Shown here: positions 23,804-32,226 of the stretch, piece after piece | How the letters are laid out: each line of letters starts with the position of its first letter | Position numbering within the stretch: the first letter of the stretch is position 1 | NCBI GenBank assembly: GCA_039806065.1 | Contig: JBDKJS010000213.1 | Span: forward strand, 1-44,607 | Source of the DNA: JBDKJS01 sp039806065 | GTDB taxonomy: Bacteria; Bacteroidota; Bacteroidia; AKYH767-A; 2013-40CM-41-45 | DNA: 44,607 nucleotides | Direction: 5' to 3' | Notes under the pieces: generated by a model | Seen by the model: only the letters and a program-made list of their open reading frames with translations | Database searches by the model: none | Told to the model about the DNA's origin: nothing | Translations under genes and position numbers: made by a program

Positions 23804-26800
23804 TTATTTTAAAATAACCAGCTTTTCTATTTTATCTGCACTTTCTCCATCATCAGTGCGCACACTTAGCTTGTATACGTACACTCCTCTGCCAATTTTA
23901 TTACCATAATCGTCTAAGCCATCCCATGTCATGCTATCATCTCTAAAACCGGTGGTCTGTATATTTTCTCGTATCGTTTTTATCAATTTTCCAGAAATCG
24001 TATAAATTTGAACTTGTGCTACCAATGGCACGCAAGGTTTATTGTGTTCAAACATGAATCGGGTATTGGTAGTAAATGGATTGGGCCAATTGAGCACATG
24101 ATTCAAAGCTAGCCCTGCCGACTCGGCTACCACAAATTCTGTATATGCCTCACTTGAATTGTTATATACATCCCATACTTTCACTTTTAAACTGTGATTA
24201 CCCGGAGCTAAATCACTAAACGGAAATCTAATTTTACCACTTTGGTAGCTATTCAAGTCGGCTGTATAATAGTCGTTTAATACATAGGTTTTAGTATTGT
24301 CATTGTCAAGTTGTGCTGTGGCATCGTGACCCAATCCTGTTCCGATGGTGTTTATGCCACTACTATCATTGGCTATGGCTAATAAAATAGGGCTATTATC
24401 AGTGCTACCACCAAAGACAAACTTCTCATCATTCATAAACAAGTTTAAGTTAGGCCCTTTATTATCTGATGGCGCATTGGCATTTACGCCTCCAACAATT
24501 ACATTGGTATTATAACCATTAGCATCTATGGTGCCATCGTAAGCATAGTAACTTATTTTACCATACCCATATTGGATGGCAATATCTTTTGGTACAATGA
24601 AAGAAAAATTAAAATCGCCATTGGTTACACTTGCAACTCCTTTGTACAAGGCATTTTTTTGCAGTTTAAAATTGGTTATAAAACTTTGTCCTGGATCATT
24701 GCCCTGGGTGGCAAAAACACCAGTCTTGTCAAAAGCAGTTGGGGTAATAAATCCATTGAATCCGGTTAATTTGTTGCCTTGTTCATCGGCTATATAGCCT
24801 GTTACTGTAACCTTGCTAAGTGCTTGTAGTGTATCAGAAATGGCTGTATTGGTATTTCCATTAATACTGGTAGTGATTACTTGATGACGGGGGAAATTGA
24901 ACTTTACTGCTGGGTCGCCCAAGAGCATAAAATTTCGAGTGTTCAGCGCATTGTAGCTTGCCTTTGTTCGCTGAAATACTTCTCCAAAGGTGGGAATTCT
25001 GCTTTCTCGGATGTTGAAGAGGTGATAAGTGAAAAATTTTGAGAGTGTAAAATTTTGTGCTGAATAGGCAAGGCGAGTAGTAGTGAATAAGGCAATGCCC
25101 CCACCTTGAGGATTGATTAATAACAATTCACCCGCTGAAGTACGTGCAGGATCGTCAGGCCTGCTAAATTCGCATGTGGCAGTTAAAAAAGCTGGTAGCT
25201 TATTGATATTTGTAAAACCTGTTATGTCATTTACTTCGAGCACTCGCTCCAAGGTCCAACCCAGTTCACCTCCATGACCTATGTAAGTAAGTAGTAAGGA
25301 GCCTCTTTGAATTCTATTCACAATGGCCGATTGTGCACTTGGATAACGCTCGCCTCCTGCCAATACTTCTTGCTCATAGGCATCTAAAAATATTTTATCT
25401 ACGTTGATTGATTTGTGCTTATTTCCCACGCTGTCATCAGCCAGAATCTGTGCCTGTGATAAATGCGTGTTGCCATCTTCATCATCGGCAACATAGGTAA
25501 ACACATTGCGCCAATCACCAAATGGCGATGTACTGCTAACAGTACAGTTAGGGTCCGAGGTATTTATATTTTCTGTAGCCGAATATACTTTTATCTTATT
25601 AACCACACCATTGGCTTCATCAACTGTTTTTACCGGATGGCGGCCTATGGCTATATCCACTACTTCTGTGGCTGAAGGCAGCCACTCACCTTCATTGACA
25701 TCCAGCTGTCCGAAGAAATCATCACTCGTATAGGAATTACTTAAGTTAGTAGAATTTTGCGACTCGTATGCAATCACAAAGTTGGTATTGTTAGTGATTC
25801 TATCTTTGGGATCATAACTACAATCACCATGCAGTAGTAAATATTTTGGATATATATTTCCAGGGGTTGACCGGTCGTAAAACATTTTCATAAAATCGCG
25901 AATGGCTGTTACATCTTGTGCGCCTGAACTAAATTCATTGTAAACCTGTTCTGGTGTAACCACTGCCACGCTTAAACCATCTTTGGTGCGGTGCAACGTA
26001 GCCAATTCTTCAGCACTGGCCATAAATGCCGGATGCGAAATGATGATCATGTCCGTTTGTGCAAGGCCGTGCAAATCTTGATTATTTACTTTACCACTTA
26101 GGTAAGGGTTCAAATAATTGTTGCCTGATATGACGTATGTTCTTAAACTATCAGTACTTTGTACAAAAGTTGCCGTGTTGCCATTGAGCACATATTGCTG
26201 ACTTTTTATGTTCAAAGGGTCAGTAATTTCCCAAAGCAATGCATTAGTCACCACACTCCCTATTTCATATTGTGCTATGGTGCCCAGACCCACACTGCGG
26301 CTGTCTCTGAAAATTGTTTGCCCATTAAGTGAAGTTTGTGCTAAAGCTCGCCTTGCGTTTATTTCTATAAAATTTAACCAACCGCTAGCTGCCTGATCGG
26401 CACTGCTAAAATTGATTCCTACGTTTAAGGTACTTCCATTGATGAGTACTCCTGAACAGGATCCACCATTGTTAGCATAATCTAAGTAATAAATCGGTGG
26501 ACCGGGTACTGTATTCACATTGAAAGTGGTGACTGGCTGCCCGTTGGCACTCACTTGCCAGCTATTTATTGCGCTAATGCTTCGGCCGGCTACTGAAACA
26601 TTAATCTTTACTTGCTCGGATGTTATTAAGTTTGGAAACTCAAATGCAATATTTCTAGTGCTATTGATTACGTCAAATTGTTCGCCATACCATTCCCTAC
26701 CACTTTTGATCAAGTTCACCTGATCTACTTCATGGTATTTAAAATCGTCAAAACTGTTTACTACCACAGTGGGAGCAAGGGTGCTGCTCGCTTGCTGGGC

Positions 26801-27700
26801 TATGCGCTTGCCTACCCCTAGATCAGAGGTGATAAAAAAATAGGTGCTATCGGCATACAAATTTATTTGGTGTTCAAAATTTAAACAGGTATTTGCCGGC
26901 TTATACCGCCATTGGTTTTGTGATTCACCAAAGAATAATACATAATCGGTGCTATTAAACACACCATCTTGCGCCCCTTCTACATATATGGCATTCTCTT
27001 GCAAATCGTCATAGCGTAATACCGCATTCGCCTGTGGTAACATGCCACCACCATTGCCGTACATTCTCAAATTGCGAGGGTCTAAATTGTCTACATCCAT
27101 GCCAAGTGATTTTAGCTGCTGATAGCTAAGCTTGTGAATGCCATTTTGTAAAGTGGCTATTTTATACCAATTGCCGTTGGCCAATACACTACTTGCTGCT
27201 GCCGCTTGTTGCAAATTGCTGCCTGTGCGTTGCCTGGTGCCATCACTGCTTAAGCTTAATGTAAAACTTAGTAAACGTTCTATAATACCAGTGGTCACAT
27301 TTTTTCTAAAGGGTACTATTTGAACCTCACAATAAGCACGCTTCTGTTCCATTGCTAAATTGGTTTGAACTGAAACGGCTTCGCGTACTGCTCCATCAGG
27401 AATGATCACTCCCTTAGGCACTGGTTCATACAATGCATTGGTGATACTGGCTACTACATTTTTATCGCCAAAGTCGTCAAACCTTTTTTGCCAAACCGGA
27501 AGCATCCACTCATTGTAACCAGCCCCTTCAAAATTTAAAAATGTGAGCTTGTCATCACTACCTTGAATTTTTTCTGCTTGCAATGGCTTCCAATCTAATT
27601 TGATGTACGATTCCACCAGTTGCGCTTGTAATGCTGTGCTCATCCCTAGCATCGCCAAAATGATCGTTAAAAAAAACGGACTTCCAAAATTAAATTTCAT
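23804..27700 (-). CDS. porU: Type IX secretion system sortase PorU
   Basis: A 1298-residue gingipain-type (peptidase C25) cell-surface sortase that removes T9SS C-terminal sorting domains and attaches cargo to the surface. A signal peptide (MKFNFGSPFF, ending ALQAQ) leads a long N-terminal beta region. The caspase-like catalytic domain has His809 in YIGHGGELGW (codon 25274-25276) and Cys843 in LTATCEFSRP (codon 25172-25174). Later beta-sandwich domains follow, and the C-terminus has an FlgD-like Ig domain (NWPNPFTTNTRF, GRGVYVYKLSV). Length agrees with PorU in other Bacteroidota. It lies upstream of porV and diverges from the PorP/SprF gene across a 292-base spacer. Confidence 0.94.
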   Translation of the reverse strand: MKFNFGSPFFLTIILAMLGMSTALQAQLVESYIKLDWKPLQAEKIQGSDDKLTFLNFEGAGYNEWMLPVWQKRFDDFGDKNVVASITNALYEPVPKGVIIPDGAVREAVSVQTNLAMEQKRAYCEVQIVPFRKNVTTGIIERLLSFTLSLSSDGTRQRTGSNLQQAAAASSVLANGNWYKIATLQNGIHKLSYQQLKSLGMDVDNLDPRNLRMYGNGGGMLPQANAVLRYDDLQENAIYVEGAQDGVFNSTDYVLFFGESQNQWRYKPANTCLNFEHQINLYADSTYFFITSDLGVGKRIAQQASSTLAPTVVVNSFDDFKYHEVDQVNLIKSGREWYGEQFDVINSTRNIAFEFPNLITSEQVKINVSVAGRSISAINSWQVSANGQPVTTFNVNTVPGPPIYYLDYANNGGSCSGVLINGSTLNVGINFSSADQAASGWLNFIEINARRALAQTSLNGQTIFRDSRSVGLGTIAQYEIGSVVTNALLWEITDPLNIKSQQYVLNGNTATFVQSTDSLRTYVISGNNYLNPYLSGKVNNQDLHGLAQTDMIIISHPAFMASAEELATLHRTKDGLSVAVVTPEQVYNEFSSGAQDVTAIRDFMKMFYDRSTPGNIYPKYLLLHGDCSYDPKDRITNNTNFVIAYESQNSTNLSNSYTSDDFFGQLDVNEGEWLPSATEVVDIAIGRHPVKTVDEANGVVNKIKVYSATENINTSDPNCTVSSTSPFGDWRNVFTYVADDEDGNTHLSQAQILADDSVGNKHKSINVDKIFLDAYEQEVLAGGERYPSAQSAIVNRIQRGSLLLTYIGHGGELGWTLERVLEVNDITGFTNINKLPAFLTATCEFSRPDDPARTSAGELLLINPQGGGIALFTTTRLAYSAQNFTLSKFFTYHLFNIRESRIPTFGEVFQRTKASYNALNTRNFMLLGDPAVKFNFPRHQVITTSINGNTNTAISDTLQALSKVTVTGYIADEQGNKLTGFNGFITPTAFDKTGVFATQGNDPGQSFITNFKLQKNALYKGVASVTNGDFNFSFIVPKDIAIQYGYGKISYYAYDGTIDANGYNTNVIVGGVNANAPSDNKGPNLNLFMNDEKFVFGGSTDNSPILLAIANDSSGINTIGTGLGHDATAQLDNDNTKTYVLNDYYTADLNSYQSGKIRFPFSDLAPGNHSLKVKVWDVYNNSSEAYTEFVVAESAGLALNHVLNWPNPFTTNTRFMFEHNKPCVPLVAQVQIYTISGKLIKTIRENIQTTGFRDDSMTWDGLDDYGNKIGRGVYVYKLSVRTDDGESADKIEKLVILK

Positions 27701-27992
27701 TTGATCTTTATTTAAAAAAATTCTAAACGCTTATTGATTCCTAATATTTTATAATACCAACATTCATCAATACTTTATTACAATTCCATAATTCAACAAA
27801 ACTAAGCAATGGAAAGTTAAAAACATGATTCCCATTTTAAAAAATTAGGATTAGCAAAAAAGCTTTGCTAATTTTGAAGAGTAATAGTGGTAATTTTATT
27901 ACTATTCTTACACCTTAACCGTTTAAACCTTTTTTCCCAACTAGCATTAGGGTAACCTAGTATATTGATCTCCGTAAATAGTGAATCTTACC
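27701..27992. promoter_or_regulatory. Divergent spacer between porU and the PorP/SprF gene
   Basis: This A/T-rich spacer must hold the promoters of both T9SS transcripts. I see no full TTG/TAnnTTTG promoter. It contains a 9-bp stem (27850-27858 with 27864-27872, five-base loop). AAAATTAG at 27841-27848 could pair instead with CTAATTTT at 27868-27875, so two structures compete. A second, weaker repeat pair involves TAATAG and CTATT around 27883-27910. No coding frame with family likeness is present. Confidence 0.5.
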
Positions 27993-28961
27993 ATGATGAA
28001 ACTCAAGCTTTACCCCATTCTGGCACTTGTTTTTTTGAGCAGCCTCACCACATTGGCCCAAGATCCTGCATTCACGCAGTTCTATGCCAATCAGCTTTAC
28101 CTTAATCCAGCATTTGCTGGCACACAGCGCTGCCCACGGCTAGTGGTTAACTACCGCGATCAATGGCCGGCACTCAAAGGCACTTTTAAAACGTATGCTG
28201 CTAGCTTCGATACTCATGTGGATGCCGTTGGTGGTGGATTGGGACTCATTGTACTTAGTGATAATGCCGGGCAGGGCACCATCAATACGACCAGCTTTAG
28301 TGGAGTGTATTCTTACCAACTTAACATCACCCGCGAATTTAGCATCAGAGCCGGATTTCAAGCTAGCTATATGCAAAAGTCAATTAACCGTGATAAACTC
28401 AATTTTGGCGATCAAATAGACCCTCGCTATGGATTTATCTATCCCACCAATGAAGTAATCAATACCACTTCTATTGGATTTATGGACCTATCAACCGGTC
28501 TTTTATTTTATAGCACCAAATTCTACGGAGGCTTCGCAGCCCACCACCTTACACAACCCCAAGAATACTTCATCCGCGACCAAGGTGATGACAGCCGCTT
28601 ACCCATGAAACTTACCGGACATTTTGGAGCACTCATCCCAGTAGGAGGTAATAGAAATGAAGAAACTTTCATATCTCCCAATATCCTATACCTCCGCCAG
28701 CGCGATTTTCAACAAATAAATGTAGGCGTATATGTAGCCAAGGCACCATTAGTGGGTGGACTATGGTACAGAAATAAAGACTCTTTTATTGCCCTCGTTG
28801 GATTACAACAAGGTATTTTTAAAATAGGTTATAGCTATGATATTACCGTGTCTAAACTTGCAGGGGTTTCTGCCGGATCACATGAAATTTCATTAGGATT
28901 CCAATTTCAATGCCATCCTAAAAAGAAAAGATTTAGAACCGTTAGGTGCCCAAGTTTTTAA
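27993..28961 (+). CDS. PorP/SprF family T9SS outer-membrane protein
   Basis: A 322-residue outer-membrane barrel. The signal peptide ends TTLAQ and is followed by the family hallmark DPAFTQFYANQLYLNPAFAGT and YRDQWPAL. Strand patterns run to the C-terminal ISLGFQFQC. PorP anchors the T9SS motor to the outer membrane, while SprF paralogues serve single large adhesins such as SprB; the sequence does not tell which role applies. I start at the first of two adjacent ATGs (27993/27996), not the GTG at 27981. gldJ follows 76 bases downstream. Confidence 0.9.
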   Translation: MMKLKLYPILALVFLSSLTTLAQDPAFTQFYANQLYLNPAFAGTQRCPRLVVNYRDQWPALKGTFKTYAASFDTHVDAVGGGLGLIVLSDNAGQGTINTTSFSGVYSYQLNITREFSIRAGFQASYMQKSINRDKLNFGDQIDPRYGFIYPTNEVINTTSIGFMDLSTGLLFYSTKFYGGFAAHHLTQPQEYFIRDQGDDSRLPMKLTGHFGALIPVGGNRNEETFISPNILYLRQRDFQQINVGVYVAKAPLVGGLWYRNKDSFIALVGLQQGIFKIGYSYDITVSKLAGVSAGSHEISLGFQFQCHPKKKRFRTVRCPSF

Positions 28962-28978
28962 ATTTCAACAAAATAAAA

Positions 28979-28986
28979 TACATTTG
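28979..28986 (+). promoter_or_regulatory. Putative -7 box for gldJ
   Basis: TACATTTG matches TAnnTTTG exactly, 18 bases past the PorP/SprF stop, leaving a leader of roughly 45 bases before the gldJ ATG. No convincing TTG at -33. Confidence 0.45.
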
Positions 28987-29037
28987 ACCCTCGTTTAACC
29001 AATCAAACTCACACACTACTCACATATATTTAGGAAA

Positions 29038-30507
29038 ATGAAAAAAGTATTCGCTAATGGTTGTCTGATCATCACCGCTATAGTGCTGCTTACCGCATGT
29101 GGTAAAGAAAAATCTTCAGTAACCGGTTGGAACTACAACGATCCCAAAAATGGTGGATTCGAAGTAGTACCCTATGATGAACAAGAAACAGGCCCTGGCC
29201 TTATCCTTATTGAAGGTGGTACTTTCACCATGGGACGCACAGAGCAAGAAATTGCCATGGAATGGGATAACATTCCCAAACGAGTTACCGTGTCTTCCTT
29301 CTATATGGACGAAACCGAAGTGGCCAACATTCACTACCTCGAATATCTTTATTGGATTAGCAGGGTATTCGGTGCCGATTATCCTGAAGTTTACAAAAAA
29401 GCACTGCCCGATACGCTTGTGTGGCGCGATAAAGTGGGCTATAACGAAGAATTGATTGAACTTTACCTCAGACACCCCGCTTATCAGCAATACCCAGTTG
29501 TGGGTGTAAATTGGCTACAAGCCAACGACTTTTGTAAGTGGAGAACAGACCGTGTAAACGAAGCCATCATGATTCGTGAAGGGATACTTCGCGTTAATCC
29601 CAACCAAATTAATGAAGATAACTTTAACTCTGAAGCTTACCTAGCGGGCCAGTATGAAGGCTTGGTAAAAAGTGATCTCGTAGACCTTAACCCCAGCTCA
29701 GGCTCCAATGGTACCCGAAAAGCTAGAATGGAAGACGGTATTCTGCTACCTCGCTATAGACTCCCCACTGAAGCCGAGTGGGAATATGCATCACTAGCCC
29801 AAATAGGAAACACCGTTTATGAACGTGTACTAGACCGTAAACAATATCCTTGGAATGGTCACATTGCCCGTAATAGCGATGATAAATACAAAGGGCAAAT
29901 GATGGCCAACTTCAAACGTGGACGTGGTGATATGATGGGAACAGCAGGCTACCTTAATGATAATGCTGATAGGCCAGCTCCTGTACACAGCTTCTGGCCC
30001 AATGACTTTGGCCTCTACTGTATGGCCGGCAATGTAAATGAATGGGTAATGGATGTTTACAGACCCCTTTCACCCGAAGATAAAAGCGATTTTAACCCCT
30101 TCCGTGGAAACGTGTTTCAAACCCAAGTACGCGATGAAGAGGGTGCCATAGCCGAAAAAGATTCCTTAGGCCGCATCACCTACCGCGATGTAACTCCTGA
30201 AGAAAATGTAGACCGCAGAAACTATGTTAATGCCGACAATATAGGCTACCTCGATCAAGATGCCAAAGACGAACTAACTACTGAAAGCGTGGTGTATGAT
30301 TTTGGAAAAGCCAGCCTCATTAACGATAAAGCACGTGTGTTCAAGGGTGGCTCCTGGCGCGATAGAGCCTATTGGATGAGCCCAGGCGCACGAAGATTTA
30401 CTGACGAATTGCAACGTACCGATGATTTAGGTTTCCGCTGTGCCATGATCAGGGTAGGAAGCCCAGTGGGTTTAGGAACCAAATCGAAAACAAAAATTAA
30501 AAGATAA
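29038..30507 (+). CDS. gldJ: Gliding motility/T9SS lipoprotein GldJ
   Basis: A 489-residue lipoprotein with lipobox LLTAC (Cys21) and a formylglycine-generating-enzyme-like (SUMF1) domain. GldJ-type landmarks are the N-terminal TGWNYNDPKNGGFEV, GPGLILIEGGTFTMGRTEQE, SFYMDETEVANIHYLEYLYW, ALPDTLVWRDK, HPAYQQYPVVGVNWLQA, and the C-terminal FKGGSWRDRAYWMSPGARRF. These match GldJ better than its relative GldK, which lacks the TGW-NGGF opening. GldJ stabilises the T9SS and gliding machinery and sits in the periplasm-facing outer membrane. Neighbouring porU and porV support the call. A strong terminator follows. Confidence 0.9.
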   Translation: MKKVFANGCLIITAIVLLTACGKEKSSVTGWNYNDPKNGGFEVVPYDEQETGPGLILIEGGTFTMGRTEQEIAMEWDNIPKRVTVSSFYMDETEVANIHYLEYLYWISRVFGADYPEVYKKALPDTLVWRDKVGYNEELIELYLRHPAYQQYPVVGVNWLQANDFCKWRTDRVNEAIMIREGILRVNPNQINEDNFNSEAYLAGQYEGLVKSDLVDLNPSSGSNGTRKARMEDGILLPRYRLPTEAEWEYASLAQIGNTVYERVLDRKQYPWNGHIARNSDDKYKGQMMANFKRGRGDMMGTAGYLNDNADRPAPVHSFWPNDFGLYCMAGNVNEWVMDVYRPLSPEDKSDFNPFRGNVFQTQVRDEEGAIAEKDSLGRITYRDVTPEENVDRRNYVNADNIGYLDQDAKDELTTESVVYDFGKASLINDKARVFKGGSWRDRAYWMSPGARRFTDELQRTDDLGFRCAMIRVGSPVGLGTKSKTKIKR

Positions 30508-30548
30508 TAAGTCTATGTGCTCATAATTTAAGCGTATAAATTACTAAG

Positions 30549-30579
30549 GCTGTCTCACCCCTGAGGCAGCTTTTTTTTT
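30549..30579 (+). terminator. Terminator after gldJ
   Basis: GCTGTCTCA (30549-30557) pairs with TGAGGCAGC (30562-30570), with one G-U pair and a four-base C loop, followed by nine T (30571-30579). The start AAGGCTGTCTC also occurs in the terminator after porV. Confidence 0.92.
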
Positions 30580-30580
30580 G

Positions 30581-30706
30581 GGCGGCATCACCACCACCGC
30601 CCTTCATCATCAGCAGTGCCGGGGTTCGCTCATAGTGCCACCAAAAAAAGTTTTTTGGCGGCAGCTAATCCGCTCACCCCGGGCCGCAGGGCCAGCTATT
30701 CACCGA
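30581..30706. repeat. GC-rich structured intergenic element A
   Basis: Between the gldJ terminator and the convergent 490-aa gene lies a GC-rich stretch unlike the A/T-rich spacers elsewhere. It holds GGCGG/CCGCC (30581-30585 and 30597-30601), a long hairpin of 13 pairs with one mismatch (30636-30648 with 30651-30663, loop AG), and GGGCCGCAGGGCC at 30681-30693. It shares the 9-mer CCGCAGGGC (30684-30692) with the element at 38.25 kb. No gene is visible. It may be a dispersed chromosomal repeat. Confidence 0.5.
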
Positions 30707-32179
30707 TTACAATTTCTGAAGCTTTCCTCTAAACTCCTTCCCGCTCCTTGTTTTAACTCTGTAAAGATAAACTCCACTGGGTTCACCACTCAAATTAATA
30801 TTTGGCTTGGTGCTGGTAACGGTAACCTCTCCAAACAAATTATAAACCGCTACACTGCTCACCGTTTCGTTTTGAATAAGAAAATTGAACCATGATGCCG
30901 AAGGGTTGGGGAAAACGGTAACGCTATTTGCTTCATTGCTTTGGTTAATGACTGCTACATTGTTTAAACCTAAACTATCGCATGCGCTGCCATCTATGGG
31001 CCCCAACTCATAGTTGGTGTGGTTGGGCATGCTAAAGGCATTGTACCAAGGCAATACCAAACCCTGCTGCACCACATTGCAGGCCATGCCTGCACTATCA
31101 GGGCTGTTGATGACATGCAGCACATTGGTGCCATTAAACGTGCTTACATAAATTTTATTATCAGGCGCTAACTGCATCATGAAAAAAGTTGTATTAAATC
31201 CCTGAACATTGCTGCCATCCCATTGGGCAACGGTATCACATGTGGAGGATACATTGGTAGCATAGGTATCATACTGCAAAATATTTAAATTGCTGCAACG
31301 GTATAAATACCTGCCATTGGGTGAAAAAGCTACACCAACATTGGCTAATGGTGTATCTGGAGCCAATATGCGTTCTTTAAAAATTAAATCGCCACTGCAA
31401 CGGTCAAAATCAAACAAATCATAGTAGGGGTATTGTTGCATCAGTACACATTGATCACCTTGTTTTGTAAAGACCAATTGCGAACCAATGGCATCTTGTG
31501 TAAACAAGGGTCCTTCAACCTGACTTGAAACACTGATGCCATAAGGTGTGAGCAGTGCTTTATAAAAAAGCGAATTGTAAAAACCATGTATCATCACCCA
31601 CCAATCTCTGCCATTGGCATGTTTCACTGCTGTGAGGCCACCATGGCTCAAGGTATCAGAAATAATCACTTCGTTTTTAATTGATGTAATCCCTCCTTTA
31701 CCGCTGTCTAAATTCATATCAATAACAGTGTGCATTAAATTTAGTGGTTGTAATTGATTCACATTATACATGGTAAAAAACTCCCCAGAAATATGAAATA
31801 TGTCATATAAATTACTACTAACTGGGTTTGGTAAAATTGATGCAGCTTGTTCCGTTTCTTGTCCATAAGGATAATTCCATGTTTGTAGGCCCCCCGGATT
31901 AAAATTATTACTATTCATCATGGGTTGGTGAAAACGATTGTATAACAGTTGACCATTGGTATAGAACAATAAATTGCCTGCTGTGTCGCAGATGCTGGCA
32001 TTGGTGAGGAAGAAACCGAGCGTAGATCTTAAAGTACTGGTATCAGGATTGCCGTTGTTAAAATCGAGCAATACCTGATAGTCGGGAAATGTACCTGCTA
32101 TTGGCCATTGCCTATCTCTTTTTTGAGCATTGTTTAATAATGAAATTAAACAAAAGATAACAATAAAAACTACTTTCAT
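30707..32179 (-). CDS. Secreted T9SS type A sorting-domain protein
   Basis: A 490-residue secreted protein with a signal peptide (MKVVFIVIFC, ending NNAQ) and a T9SS type A sorting domain over about the last 75 residues (VTVFPNPSASW, then SGVYLYRVKTRSG). The body has repeated short beta segments such as AFSPNGRYLYRCSN, MQLAPDNKIYVSTFNGTN and TAVKHANGRDWWVMIHG, which suggest a beta-propeller built of YVTN/WD40-like blades. Bacteroidota proteins of this kind are common and unassigned. It is the gene downstream of the 1900-aa protein gene, 47 bases away, but a terminator hairpin stands directly before its start codon. Confidence 0.85.
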   Translation of the reverse strand: MKVVFIVIFCLISLLNNAQKRDRQWPIAGTFPDYQVLLDFNNGNPDTSTLRSTLGFFLTNASICDTAGNLLFYTNGQLLYNRFHQPMMNSNNFNPGGLQTWNYPYGQETEQAASILPNPVSSNLYDIFHISGEFFTMYNVNQLQPLNLMHTVIDMNLDSGKGGITSIKNEVIISDTLSHGGLTAVKHANGRDWWVMIHGFYNSLFYKALLTPYGISVSSQVEGPLFTQDAIGSQLVFTKQGDQCVLMQQYPYYDLFDFDRCSGDLIFKERILAPDTPLANVGVAFSPNGRYLYRCSNLNILQYDTYATNVSSTCDTVAQWDGSNVQGFNTTFFMMQLAPDNKIYVSTFNGTNVLHVINSPDSAGMACNVVQQGLVLPWYNAFSMPNHTNYELGPIDGSACDSLGLNNVAVINQSNEANSVTVFPNPSASWFNFLIQNETVSSVAVYNLFGEVTVTSTKPNINLSGEPSGVYLYRVKTRSGKEFRGKLQKL

Positions 32180-32182
32180 AAG

Positions 32183-32217
32183 AATAAAAAATGCACCCGC
32201 ATATAATATGCAGGTGC
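32183..32217 (-). terminator. Terminator after the 1900-aa gene, adjacent to the next start codon
   Basis: On the minus strand GCACC (32213-32217) plus TGCATA pair with the complementary half ending GGTGC (32193-32197). There is one mismatch in the stem, and ATTTTTTATTCTT follows. The T-rich tail ends within four bases of the ATG at 32179. Confidence 0.75.
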
Positions 32218-32226
32218 TATTAAAAA

